DNA from: Oxyruncus cristatus
Lineage: Eukaryota > Chordata > Aves > Passeriformes > Cotingidae
Reading direction: 5' to 3'
Assembly (NCBI GenBank): GCA_013399855.1
Contig: VXAY01004351.1
Span: forward strand, 68,973 to 132,972
Length of the DNA stretch: 64,000 bases
Positions 32,325 through 44,497 of the stretch are shown in pieces. A program made the translations under genes and the position numbers. Position 1 is the first letter of the stretch, and each line of letters starts with the position of its first letter. Under the pieces are notes generated by a model. The model worked only from the letters and a program-made list of their open reading frames with translations, made no database searches and was not told the DNA's origin.

Positions 32325-33242
32325 GCCCACAGTGCTTAGAGCTGCAGAAAGCCCAACAAAGCCGGCTTTTTTCCGGCCTTCAGCAGCTTTCTTATGGAGA
32401 TGTGGTGTGTCATGGGGGCCAGCTCTTCCCCTAAGAAAAGGGCCTGTAAAGTGCATATCTCTAAATGCGTTTCTTCCCAAGTTTGGGCTCTCAGCCCTTG
32501 GAGGGAGAGAGAGAAAGGCTGAGGTATTGGGATACCGCTCGGCTTCAGGCTTTGGGAACAACAGCAGGATGGAAACACCTCTCTTGGGTGCAAGGTGAGT
32601 GCTTGAGGGAGACATGTCCGTGAGGAAAAGTGGACACAGAGCAATCCAAGGGTGAGGGAGGGCTGGGTTTGGCTCTGGGTATCTCGCAGCTGGTGAGGAA
32701 CCGGGCGGCAGCACCAGCAGGTGATGGATGTTGCAGCCACCGCCCCGAAGTCATTCAGGCTCCTTTTCCTGCCCCTCTCTCTCTCTCCCAGCTTTACAAC
32801 GTGGGTGCTGGCCAGCAATCCTGGGAAAGCAGCATCCCTAAGAGTCCCAGAAGCTCTTAAGGAACAGCCTGGTGGTCACCTCGCTCCATCCTCCCCACTT
32901 CTGTGGGAGAGAGGAGGGAATGAAGTGCTACAGAAAGCCCAGAGCAAAACCACAGCACTTGAGTCAACGCTGCAATTACAGCAAAGTTCCCCAGCTCAGC
33001 AGCAGGGACAGGGCCTACAGCTCCTCTTCCTGCAGCAGCTCAAAGCAGGGCTGCCCTTGCCTGGGAATTTGCTGCATCCTCCCCATTTCAGCCCCTGGAA
33101 GGAGCACAGACGGATAAGAGCAAGCACCAGGGAGATGTGGTCACCTTTGGGGTTGGGAAATGTGGTCACGGTCTAGTTGCTCATCAGAACTCTCTGAAGC
33201 TTTCAGCAGAAAGATCTTTCATCAAGAAAAATTTCAGTATTA

Positions 33243-33425
33243 TTGCCCAGAGAAGCTGTGGCTGCCCCATCCCTGGAAGCGTCCAAGGCCAGGTTGGACG
33301 GGGCTTGGAGCAACCTGGGATAGTGGAAGGTGTCCCTGCCCATGGCAGGGGATGGAACTGGATGGTCTTTAATCTCCCTTCTCACCCAAACCAGTCTGGG
33401 ATTCTAAAATTCCGTGATTCCATGA
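33243..33425 (+). mobile_element. CR1 LINE 3' fragment
   Basis: TTGCCCAGAGAAGCTGTGGC, AGGTTGGACGGGGCTTGGAG, GGTGTCCCTGCCCATGGCAG, ending TTCCGTGATTCCATGATTC. Confidence 0.9.
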
Positions 33426-33590
33426 TTCAGAGAATCAGGATTCCGGGCTCTGGCAGTGAGGAGAAGTGACTGTGGAAAGGGTTCACCTACTACAGTCATC
33501 AGTGAAACAGTTTTTCCCCATAACTCCTTTGTGAGACTCCATCTTTCACGATTTTCCAGCTCTTTCCCTCTGGCAGCTCTCCTCAGGGGA
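33243..33590 (+). repeat. Arm B of the 350-base inverted duplication
   Basis: It contains a plus-strand CR1 3' end (33243-33425) followed by 160 bases of non-CR1 sequence (33427-33590). The whole unit is the reverse complement of 20127-20473. It lies in intron 1, so the two arms bracket exons 2, 3 and 4. Confidence 0.93.
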
Positions 33591-33622
33591 GAGCAAAAAG
33601 ATCTTTCACCAAGAAAAATGTT

Positions 33623-33768
33623 GGCCAGAGAAGCTGTGGCTGCCCCACTCCTGGAAGTGTCCAGGTTGGAGTAGCCACTGGGCTAGTGGAAGGTGTCCCT
33701 GCCCATGGAACAAGATGAGCTTTACTGTCCCTTCCAACCCAAACCATCCTGGGATTGTGTGATTCTAA
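33623..33768 (+). mobile_element. CR1 LINE 3' fragment, second in tandem
   Basis: GGCCAGAGAAGCTGTGGCTG, CTAGTGGAAGGTGTCCCTGC, CCAACCCAAACCATCCTGGG. The 30 bases before it (AGATCTTTCACCAAGAAAAA) repeat those before the previous copy (33207-33235), so flank and element were duplicated together. Confidence 0.9.
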
Positions 33769-34146
33769 GATGAGGTGTTACAGGGTGGTTTAGCCCCAGC
33801 ACCACCGTTAGCACAGCTCAGGACCCTCCCACGCTGCTAAACACCCCTGAATCAGCTCCGAACAGCATCACAACTAAAAACTTCCACAAGCCTTTCCCAA
33901 ACCCTCCAGCCTGACGGCAGTCCAGGGTTTAATCAAACCCCTGCAGAGGGTGAACTCCAGCTTGGACACAGCCAGACCAGGGGCTGCAGCCAGCAGGAAC
34001 AGACCCCCGTGCCCAAACCGCTCCTAGGCGGGAGCCAGAGCCGGAGTCAAAACCTGGAGTCAAAACCTGTTCTCGCAGCCTTAACGCCCTTCACCCTCCT
34101 GCTTTCCCAATGGACCATCACAGCAGGGGCGTCCCCTCTGGAGACG

Positions 34147-34310
34147 GGATTAGCATCTCCCTTTCAGGCTCGTTTGCCTCGGCTCGTGGCTCATTCCTCG
34201 GCGGGGCCGGGAGGACACTCCCGGCGCGGTGCAAACCTGTGAGCCGCGGCTTCCCCCGGGATAATGCGCCCTAATCCCTGCTCAGCGCCGGCTGAAGAGC
34301 GCTAATCCCC
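34147..34310. promoter_or_regulatory. Candidate regulatory block with three CTAATCCC motifs in CpG-rich sequence
   Basis: GGGATTAG (34146-34153), CTAATCCC (34271-34278) and CTAATCCCC (34302-34310) are K50-homeodomain-type sites (OTX/PITX family) within 165 bases of locally CpG-rich, repeat-free sequence. Function is inferred. Confidence 0.25.
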
Positions 34311-34714
34311 GGGCACGGGCACACACGAGCCCGGCGTGGGCTCAGCAAAGCCTGTAATGGACACCCAGCCCCGCCGAAAGGAGGTCAGGTGGAAAGAGCC
34401 AGCCCAAGTCGTGCCCGAGGCAGCTGCTCCACCTCGGGGAGGTGCCCCGCTGAGAACCACCCAGCTCCTCACACCCCACAGACCTCACACTGCTCGACAG
34501 AAAGGGGGGAGAACACGGGGAAAAAACCCTCCAACCCCTCTGAACACACCAGCAGATATTCATGGCTCTTGGCTCGGTGCCCGAGGTATTCACAGGGTGC
34601 CTGAGGTATTTACATGGCCACCAGGAGCCTCTTGAAATTCCTCGGGCTGGGCTGGGAGCCCTCAAGGCTTCACCGCCCCAGAGGCTTCCACGGCCACAGG
34701 AGACCGGCCTGAGC

Positions 34715-34865
34715 CTTCCCAGAGCAATCCCTGAGCCCTCTCAGAGCAATGCCAGGCTGGGCTGCACTTCCATTGCCACAGGAGCCTGAGCCCTCCCAGA
34801 GCAATGCCAGAGCAATGCCAGAGCAATCCCTGAGCCCTCCCAAAGCAATGCCAGGCTGGGCTCCA
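34715..34865. repeat. Short-unit minisatellite
   Basis: Imperfect repeats of CAGAGCAATCCCTGAGCCCT and CAGAGCAATGC occur, with a larger CAATGCCAGGCTGGGCT element present at both ends of the array. Confidence 0.85.
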
Positions 34866-36404
34866 GCACTCCAGGGAAGAGACAGTGGGCTGGGTCGTCC
34901 CCATCCACCTGCAAGAGCTCACATTTCTTTTCCCGACACGTTAAAACCAGGAATCCTGCTGTTCTCACCTTAAATCTTTGGCTGGGGGTGCCATTTCTGG
35001 CATCTTTGATGCAGGAGGGATGGGGCCAGAGGATTTATCCAAAGAGAAGGATATATCCCAGCACCCTGACACAGGTTTTTCCTGGGCTGCAGAAGCACAT
35101 GGGATGCTACCAAGGAACCACTGTAATCACACCAAGCAGTTCAGATGGAGCACTTCTCCATCCAAATAAACCCTCGCTCTCTCCTCCAGATTTTAATCTC
35201 CCTCTTCATCATCCAGGGATAGGGACAGACACAAAAGGGGGTGCAGCTCCAACACCTCCAGCTGCTGCTCCAGGCTGGGGCTGCCAACAGTCTCCCAGCA
35301 AGGGAGAGCAGGGATTTTGCAAGGCCTGGGCTAAAGATAATTGGCAGAACATTGGGCAGGAAGATGCTGTCAGGATGGGAAGTGTGAAAATGGAAGGCTG
35401 AGATCTCTTGGCAGGGCCCTCCCCTCGCAGCAGGGAGAAGGGCCAAGGAACCTTCACTCATGCTGAGCTCTTTCATCACCCCACAAAGACATCCCAAGCC
35501 CTCCAAGTCGGCTCAAACACACCTGAGGAACATGCTGTGCCAACCCATTTGGCCTCACAGCTCGGGGTGGTTTCATCCCACAGCCCTGGTGATCCATGAG
35601 AAGCGGCTCCATGCCCCAATTATTTGTGGTGCCCATCACCATGACATGACACACTTCTGATGTAGGTGGACTCCCCAGATGTCCCTGCTGCTGGGAACAC
35701 ACTGATGCTGAACACACTGACACTGAGCCTCTCAATTACCCTTGCCTTGGGAGGGGATTAGACATGCAGATAACTCAGCCAAACACCTCCAGTCTGTCTG
35801 TCCCAGGGAATTCCCCAACCTTCCCTTGATTTTCCTGCCTAGACTGATCTCTCTGAGTCCTGACCTCAGCCCTTGTCCCCAGGCTGAGTCAATGCCACAT
35901 CACACCAGACACGAGGGGCCCACATGGCAGGACACAGTCTGAGGTGCCCTGGAGCTGGGATGAACAACCCCCGGAATATCTCCATCCACATCAAACTCAC
36001 CCCCCTCCCCTCACCAGCTCTCCCATTCATACACCAGGAATGTTTGTTCCAGCTGGAAAGGCTGGACCTGCTGGTGTCCATCCACCCAAAACCCCTGTTG
36101 GTCACGAGTGGAAGGGATTCCTCAAGCCTCGGGCTTCTCCACGTGTGAGCATGAGGCAGTGATGCAGAAGGATCAGAGGATGAGGAAGGGAGGCTGGGCA
36201 GCCCTGGGTCACCTCCCAGCACACGCTGCCCCGGGGGCACCGGGCAAACCTCACCACATCCCTGAGCAGCTGCAGATTCCTGCCAGACCCACCCCCACCT
36301 CCACAGCCTCCCCGGCCACCCCTTGGCCCCAGGGCAGTGCCAGCCAGACATTGCAAACCCGGTTTGCAAACCCGGCGATTGCTCAATGGGAGGGGCGAGT
36401 TGCA

Positions 36405-36535
36405 GCGTATTACACCTCCCTGGATCGTACTACACCTCCCTGGATCACCGAGGGATCATGTCACATCCCCCTGGCCGGCAGAGGGATTGTGTCACACCCC
36501 CTGTGTTACATCCCCCTGGATGGCAGAGGGATCGC
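36405..36535. repeat. Short-unit tandem repeats
   Basis: Two copies of TACACCTCCCTGGATC are followed by three variants of CAGAGGGATNGTGTCACATC/CCCCTGG. Confidence 0.8.
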
Positions 36536-36837
36536 TGCTGCCGTGCCCAGAGAAAGCCCTTCCTCTGATATCAGCCTTTGACAGCATCTCTTTTTTTTTC
36601 CCATCCATCAGGGAGTGCTTTGGCTCTGCCCAGGAAGCGCAGGCAGCACCCCAGAGTATGTGCAGAGGAGGAGCAGGAGCCCGAGAGCTTCACCCTGTGC
36701 TCACCTGGTGACTGCCAGGTCCCCACGTCCCTCACCCCTTTCTGCCCAAGGACCTGCCACCACACACAAGGCCTCCAGGTCCAGCCTCCCCTATCATCCC
36801 TTGCAGTTTGCTAAGGAGGAGAGGAGATTTTAGGGGT

Positions 36838-37110
36838 ATTTAGCTCTGAAATCAAACAAATAATTGCACAGGCCTTTTGCAAACAGATGAGGGTTGGGAG
36901 GTCAGAGAGCAGCTGGTAAATCTCAGCACTGTTTGCTCTGCTTAAATAATATTACACCAAGAATAATCAATCATTGTAATCAACAAAATTATTTATAACT
37001 GTTTAGAGTAAATAGTGAACTCTGCCAGCAGCTGCCAAGAGATGACAGGTAATGATCCACATACCTCCAATCCCCCTGCACTGTGGATTGATTCTTTGCA
37101 TCACTGGATT
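36838..37110. promoter_or_regulatory. AT-rich, repeat-free block; candidate conserved non-coding element
   Basis: In a GC-rich intron this segment is strongly AT-rich and carries dense homeodomain-type cores, including AATCAATCATTG (PBX/HOX-like), AATAATATTACA and AAATTATTTATAACTG. It does not match CR1. Conservation cannot be tested here. Confidence 0.3.
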
Positions 37111-38191
37111 TACTCCCCTGAAGACTTGCAAGTGCCTTGAAGGGTCAAGAGGGCTCTGAGGGTGTCCCTCCTCCCTCACCAGGGCTCATAAATATTACCC
37201 CACAGCCCCTCTACAGCCAAAATCAAACCCAAAGGGGCTCACAAGAGTCCCTGCACACTCCAAGCACCTTCCCTACACAAGCTGCTCCCAGAACAGCATC
37301 ACCTGCCAGGAGGGAGGGAGAACCAGCTAAACCAGAGAGGGAAAAGATGCTCAAAGCCAGGGAGCTGCTCCTTCTGTTTGCTGCCTGAGCCAGCCCCATG
37401 TCCTTGGCTCTACTGATGCCACCAAATGCCACCTCCATGGGCACAACCCGTGTCCCACACCCCCACCCTCACATGCCCACCCCCAGCCCCGGGACAGGCT
37501 CTGCACAGCAGCACATGATCCCAGCAGCCAGCACAGGAGGCTCTTCCCGGCTGGGCTGGAAGCTGTGCAAGCCAAGGGATCACTGCAGAGGGGAGAACCA
37601 GGGTCAGCTTCACCTCTGGGACCAGGAGGGGACAGGATGGGGCCGTCCCTGGGCGCTGCCTGCCAGCCCATCATCAGGTCATTACCCTGCCCAAGCTGCT
37701 CAGCTCCCCCAGGGATGGAGGCCAGAGAAGGGCCTGGGAGAAACCTGGGAACCAAAGCTCTCCAGCCCACGGCAGCGAGTCCCTCAGAAACACCAGGGCC
37801 AAACCAACCTCAGCCCACAACTTCCCAGGAGCAATTCTCCTGGCAGTATTAATTTTTAAGCAGACAAGGAAATAAAGGCAAAGAACAGGGGGATTTTCCC
37901 AGGAACACCAGGAGAGCCCCAAGATTGAGCCTCCCCACCCCGGGGCAAGCACAGAGCTCCTGGCTTTGCCCAGCTACGTTACACCACACCACATCCAGGT
38001 TGTCAGGATCCTCCTGCACAAGGGCATTTTCCTAATTGACCCCAGGAAGGTCTTCTTTTCCAGCTCCTACTTCTAGGAAACTTCCCACCAGGGAAGGGAC
38101 CAGCGCAGAGACTGGGCCAAACAAAGCCCTGGGAAGATGAAGGTGGGAGTGAGCTGGGGAAGGCGGCCAAAGACTGACGGGCTGCCCCATC

Positions 38192-38241
38192 AGCCTCAGT
38201 CATCCCCATCCCAGAGCCTCAGTCATCCCCATCCCAGAGCC
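38192..38241. repeat. 25-base tandem duplication
   Basis: GCCTCAGTCATCCCCATCCC with its AGA spacer occurs twice in succession. Confidence 0.9.
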
Positions 38242-39894
38242 AAGGGCTGTCCATGGTGGGGATTAAGTCACGTGTTGGCCTCAGCCCGGGGAGCCAGGAG
38301 CAGGCAGGGATAAATCAGAGGTGCTGGGATGTGCCCAGGGGAAGCCTGATCTTGGAAAGCTCAGCGAGGGCTCGGAGCAGAGAGGCTGAGACACTCCCAG
38401 CCCTCACATCCACCCCGGCAGCATCCGGAAGCTATTAAGGAATTAGAGGCTCCCTGGCCCCGAGCCTTCCCCGGCAGAAGTGCCTGGGAGCAGATGGTGA
38501 AAGGGCTGATTGAATTCGGCTGCTCGGGCCAAGAGGCTGTTTAGGAGGAGATGAAATGGGGGAGGGGGTGGAGGGGGTGTCATTTGGCGACTCGGGAGCT
38601 GGGAGCCCTTGCCAGGAACTCCAGGAATCCTCCAGCAACCCTAACAAGCTTGGAGGAGCTTCAGCAGGGACTTGGATGTGTGGTTTGGGGGTGTGAGATG
38701 TCCCCTTGCCCTCGGGAGCTCCTGCTGCTCAGGGGGTGAATCCCTCGGGGAGCCAGGATTCCTCTTCCCAGGAATCTTCATCTCCAAAGACAGCCTGGCT
38801 GCTGAGGTGGCCCAGGGAGGCAGGATGAGCACAGAGCCCCAGGAGCTGTGTGATCCCAAGCCTTGAGCCCAGTGAAGAACGAGGAAGCACAGGCACTGTC
38901 AGCTCAGCAGGCCTGCCTGCCCACAGGGCCTTCCTCCCAGAAAAATGCAGGTTTCCAAAGACCCTTGATTGCCAACTTGGTCTAATCCCACCCCATCCCC
39001 AGTGCCCGTGGGAAAGCACTGGGCATGGGACCAGACCTCCCAAAGAGCCTTCAGAAGGGGATGGGACTCCAGCGACTCTGCGTGGGGAGGAGGTGGGGAA
39101 AAAAAGACCAGGATGAGAGACATGAAGGATGAAAAAAAGCCAACAGGCAAAGAAAAAAAAGGATAAATATCTTCGAAAGCCAGCCAGGGTGCCAGCCCTG
39201 CTGGGGGCAATGCCAGTGCTGAGGGAAAACACTGATGGAGGAACCCAAATTGCCTGGGGGTGAAGGAAGGGTTTAAACCCTCCCAAGGAAAGCAGAGCTG
39301 AACAACCACAACCCCCCAGCTCCGGGCTCCCTGCCCTGGCAAACCAGCCGCAGCTCCCCATGCCCTGTGTCCCAGAGGGAACAGGCACCAGCTCCGCCGC
39401 CCCTCGTCTCCGAATCCATTCCTGTTTTTCCAAGGGAGCAGGGTCCGGTGGGTCCCCCGGGATCCCTGGCTGAGTGCCCCGGCTCCCCGAGGTTGGGAAA
39501 TCGGGAGCCTGGGCAGGAGGGGCCGGCACGGAGCAGTCCCCAGTCCCTGTCAGGGGATCTTTTCGGAGCAATCTTTTCCGAGACAAGTCATGAGATTATT
39601 CCTTGCCTGGAATTTGCTCCCGCAGCTCCCATCGGCCCCGGAGTGCTGAGTCAAGAGACCGCCGGGGCTGTGCCCTCCAGATGAGTAAATAAATTGCCAC
39701 GGGGAGCGGTGGGGGGGGCTGGGGGGAGCTGGCGCCCGGGCGGGGAGCGGGCTGAGAGGAGGGAGGGGACCCGATGACTCCTGGAGCCTTGGGCTGGGGA
39801 TGGATCCCGGCTGGGGGATGGATCCCGGCTTGGCAAGGCACGGGCTTAGTCACAGATTAGTGAGTGCAGTCCACACGCTATTAAAGGCACACCA

Positions 39895-39992
39895 CCCTCC
39901 CTCCCCTGCCCTCCCATTCCTTTCTTTTTCTCCCTTCTTTTTCTCCCCCTTTTTCTCCCTTCTTTTTCTCCCCCTTCTTCCTTCTTCTTTTA
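39895..39992. repeat. Polypyrimidine tract
   Basis: Nearly 100 bases of C and T on the plus strand with repeated TTCTTTTTCTCCC blocks; it may form a triplex (H-DNA). In the ETS1 pre-mRNA it is a polypurine run. Confidence 0.9.
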
Positions 39993-42899
39993 TTTATCAA
40001 ACTTCTTTAAGCCTAACTTTGGCTTTCAGTGAGTGTCCAGGACTGGCAGCCAGGAAGCCAAGGAAGGAGCAGCCCCTGAAGGTACCAGAGGCTGAGAGGG
40101 TCCAGCGTGGGGGTCCCAGAGCCCCCCGTGCCCTCCCCTCCCCACCAGGTCACTCTATAGGATCCATATGGCCCCGGCTGCTCCGGGCTGGGCTGTTTGA
40201 AGGCAGAGTCATCCAGCTCGGAGGCAAACAGGCCTTTCATGTTGCAGCCTTTGGAGCCAAACTCCAATCTGGAGCTGCTTAAAGGGATGGAAAGCAGCCC
40301 CAGTGCGTAACTGGGCCCCGGCTACCGGGCCAGCTCTGAACCCCCACTGCTGGCGGAGCTGGAAACACAAACGTTCCCAGCACGGCGGCTCCGGCATTCC
40401 CAGAACCCAGGACAGCCCTCGGACACTCAGCCCAAAGTACTTGGCAAGCCTTCAAAAGGATGGGGTTGGGAAATGCCACGGGGTCAGGGCACCAGGGCGC
40501 TGCCCCAACCTGCTGGGCTCCTCCACCGCCTGTGGCTGATGCCAGGGATTGAGTAAGCCCAGCTAGTCCCCACTTCCAGCTGCAAACCAGGAGGGATTGC
40601 GTTTACTGACCTCATGGAGCAGTTGGGTAACACGCCCCGAGCATTCGAAAAGAGAAAGCACTTGGCATTGCCTTTTCAAACCGCTTCTAACAATAATGTG
40701 TAAAAAACGGGGAGGAAAAAAAAACCAAAACCCAGACCCAAATTTCACGTGTTCCACTCCATCTTTTTTTAATTTTCCAGTGGAAAAAGCCAGGACTACT
40801 CAGCTTTTGCAAGTTGTTTCTTCAGAGGGCTCAGGTTTCAGTAAACAATTTCTCAAAACTAAAAGGTAAGAGAAATAAAAAAAAAAAAGTCCCCTTTGCT
40901 GCTTCCAGAGCACCGAGCAGAATTCAGTGGGTTTGCACAAACACACGCAGACACCTCAGAAAAAAACTTGTATGTGGGTCAAAAAGCCACAGTTTGATTC
41001 TCGTCATAAATGGTGCTGACAAGGGGGGCAAACAACAGAAAACAACCCCCAGAGCACTGCCCAGTGTCCAGCTCCAGTGGCAGCTTTCCCTTAGTCAGCA
41101 GTTTTCTCCAGAGGGCTTCCCAGGAGAGGCAGCATCCCAGTGGAAATCCCCACCACTGAGAGGACACCCCAGCCTCAGTCACCCTGCTGGGTGAGACACT
41201 TGGCTCCCAGAGGGGTGTGGGGCTGAGCCACTCGCCTCCCCCAGTCCGGCTCTCAGTCCAAATCAGTCACCCAGGACTCAGAGTGGGAATTCCAGGAGGT
41301 GGACGAGTCCTGGTGCTCTGGAGGAGCCAGGGAAGGGCAGCATAGCTGAACACAGAGCTTGGGAGAACCGAAATCCTGCAAGTAGAGGGAGACCTGGGGA
41401 CAAACCCAGCATAATGGGAACACCCTGCCTCAGTTTCCCCTAAAACCAGGTCTCATCAAGCCTTTCCTCAACCTCTTTTGGGGTCAGAAGCCCTATGGCT
41501 TTAAAAAAAAAAGCTGGATCAAAAAAAGAAAGCCCGGTCCCACTGGCTGGCTGCTCCTGAGCTCCCCACCAGCCATCTGAAGAATGCCTTTGGAATCACG
41601 TCAAATATTTGGGATGGGATGGGGGGAGAGGGGGCACCGAGGGGGGAGCCACTCAGCTTTTGCCTCAGTGTCTGGCTTCTTTCATCAACCCCACATTCCT
41701 GCTGCTGCCATCACCCTCCGGGGAAGTGCCACAACCTACACGATCCATGTGGAGCCAATTTAAAATCCCCTCCGTGTAAGAAAGTGCATTTTGTTCATTA
41801 ACAGGCTCCGAGCGCTCAGCTGGGCTAAGGAGGCAGCTCCACAGCCATCCCAGAAATGTGGGATCCAGCAGGAATCATCCTACACACCGCCACATCCCAG
41901 AGGAGAGCAATGCCCCCTGCAAACCCTGCCAGGACACTTGATAACCTCAGTAACGAGCACCAGCCACCTGAGCCGGAGGTCTCTGCCTCTTCTGGCTTTA
42001 TGGGAAAGGTTTAAACAGGAGAAAAAAAGCTGGAAAGCAGGGGGTTGCTGGAGCAGGGATTGCTGCTGTGCCCAACACCGACTGGGAGATGATGGGGATG
42101 GGAATTATAGCCCCACAGCCCGACCAGCTCAGGCCCAGACAGAGCCCTTTGACTTTGCACATCCCAATCCACAACGGGGGCTGCAATTCCAGTTGTCATT
42201 CCCAAGCCAGAGGGAGCCACAGAAAGGAGGGGATTTTCCTCCCTGGGAAAGCAAGCTGCTATTTCTTGGTGCATTTGTAACACTTTTCTGGCAGGTTGTA
42301 TTTACCCAAGGGCTGTGTGGCTACAGGAACCAGATGTGGGACTGAAGGGCTGTGCTGCACCAGCATCACAAACATCCCTCAAACACCAGCTCCACCTGCC
42401 CAGTGCACAGAGCTGGACATGGGAGGGAGGGAGCCAGGCACTGACAGCCAAAAAATTGTGCATGGTCAGCAAAAACAGGGGAGGTGACGGGAGACAACAT
42501 GTCACCTGCCTGGTCCTGGTGCTGCCCTGACGACTTGAGGCTATTCACAGGGTGGAAGAGCAAACCAGGGCTCAGATTTTTGCCAGTTGAGTGGAAAAAA
42601 AACAAACCCAAACCAACATAAAAATGTGCAGTTTAATCTCCCAGCTCAGAAGGAGAGCGCTGGGTTTGCCCCATCCAGGGCTGAGGAAGTTAATCTGTGC
42701 CCCCACCACAGCAGAGAAGGAGCAAACTCCTTGGAGCAGGGCTGAACAGCAAGGGCTCTGCCTTCCCCTGCGCTCTCCCAGCCTTGCAGGAGCTCAGGCC
42801 CTGCAAGCCAACATTTGCAGCCTGTGACTGGCACAGCCTCAGCTCCGGGGGTGTTTGCAACCCAGGCTGAGCCTTTCAACCAAACCAAAACTGAAACCA

Positions 42900-43031
42900 C
42901 CCTGGGAGTGTTCCAGGCCAGGCTGGATGGGGCCCTGAGCACTCTGGACTAGTGGAAGGTGTCCCTGCTCCTGGAACAAGATGAGCTTTAAGGTCCCTCC
43001 CCACCCAACCCACTCTTGCTTTGTATGATTT
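42900..43031 (+). mobile_element. CR1 LINE 3' fragment
   Basis: TTCCAGGCCAGGCTGGATGG, CTAGTGGAAGGTGTCCCTGC, GAGCTTTAAGGTCCCTCCCC, ending TTTGTATGATTTCA. Confidence 0.8.
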
Positions 43032-43396
43032 CATTATTTTTTTCACCATTTCTCCTGACCTGGCATCAAACTCTGCATCCACCCCAGACTGTGTCCCTCC
43101 CCTCTTCAAGGGGGTTTTCAGGCACATAAAGCAACCTACAGATTTCCACGTGTTCCCATAATTACCACCTGAGCCTGCAGGGACAACACCTCAAACCTGG
43201 GCAAGCTGGGATGGAGAATGAGAGCAGATCTCCAGGCTGGATGTGCAGGACTGATCCCAGCTTTCCAAGGGCCACCTTTGCATCAGAAAGTCATTATCTC
43301 TGGAGCCATCTCCCAGTTTTGCCAAGGGCAGGACCCGAGTGCTCCCCCCCCTCAAATTCCACTGCACCTGGGAAAAATGTAAGGAGCTCGTAGGAG

Positions 43397-43420
43397 AATC
43401 AATAAATATTTATTGTTTAA
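43397..43420. promoter_or_regulatory. Forkhead-like palindrome
   Basis: AATAAATATTTATTGTTTA at 43401-43419 is a near-palindrome containing overlapping forkhead cores. Motif observation only. Confidence 0.2.
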
Positions 43421-44497
43421 CCAGCAGTATTTTGACTGGAGATGTAAGCATGGCCCCGTGCCAGGGAAACCAGAGCCTTCTTGGCCAGCACTGCAAACAA
43501 ATTTTTTTCTGTATCTAGTTGGAAGATTATAAACTACACAATGAGGGGGGAAAAAAAGAAACAGAGGCAGCGAGCAGCTTAGTCACGGAAGAGGAACTAA
43601 AGAGCTGAGATGGATAACTATGCCTTGGGTTTAAAAGAAACAGGGGATGCAGCCCAAGTTTTGGCTGCCAGACAGATGTGCAGTTTGTATCAGCTACAGA
43701 TTTGTCCCACTGGCCTCTGCAGGGCTCAGGCTCCACGCTGGATCAGGGCACAGAGCCCTGGGACCAGGGCAGACACACAAGCTGGAGACTGGCCCATAAC
43801 TCAAAAGCAAACTGGGGAGTCAGGGCTTGACCTATGGACACCCAGACTTGCCCCCTAAGGAAGATCCCGGGTTCCAGGGGGATCCCCTGACTCACGGTGT
43901 GCTGAACAGTCAGTCCCTGGCTCCAGGGGCATTGGAGGGCTCAATAAAGCAGAGCAACCCCTCCTGCTTCACCCAGCTGGGCCCCTGGCACCATCCTGCC
44001 CAGCACTGTTCCCCCAAGCATTTGTAAGCCTGGAGGATGCCAGAAGCTCCATCCTTTGGATCAGGGTCAGCAATGACACTTGCTCTCCTAAATCATGGAA
44101 TCTGCTCACCTTGTGCCCGCGCAAGGAACAGCTGAGAGTGCAAAAAGGAAAAGTACCCTTCTTGCCCAAAATCCCAGCTGATCCTGGTGCCACAACTGGC
44201 AGCAGCTATTTGGGGAGACAGATCTGCAAGTTTACACCCCTGAAGTGTGTTCAGACAAAGTCTGGTCTTACTCACACCCACCTGTCCCCCCGAGTGCCGA
44301 GATGTACCTGCTCTCACCGACACAGCCACTGCAGAAGAACATCAACCCACCCTCCATTCACCTCCAGCACCAAACCCAGGGTCCAAGCACAGCACCCTGA
44401 CCCTGACCCAGCTGCCCCCCAGCCCGTCACACAGCAGGATCCACTCCAGAGGGTGCAGTCACTGCTCTTTGACAGCACCATACTCCAAACCTGAATC

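Noticed and set aside
39367..39830. GC-rich segment considered as an alternative site of the first ETS1 exon
   Set aside because: No short minus-strand exon starting with Met and ending in a phase 1 donor with the expected residues is present, and CpG density is lower than around the gap.
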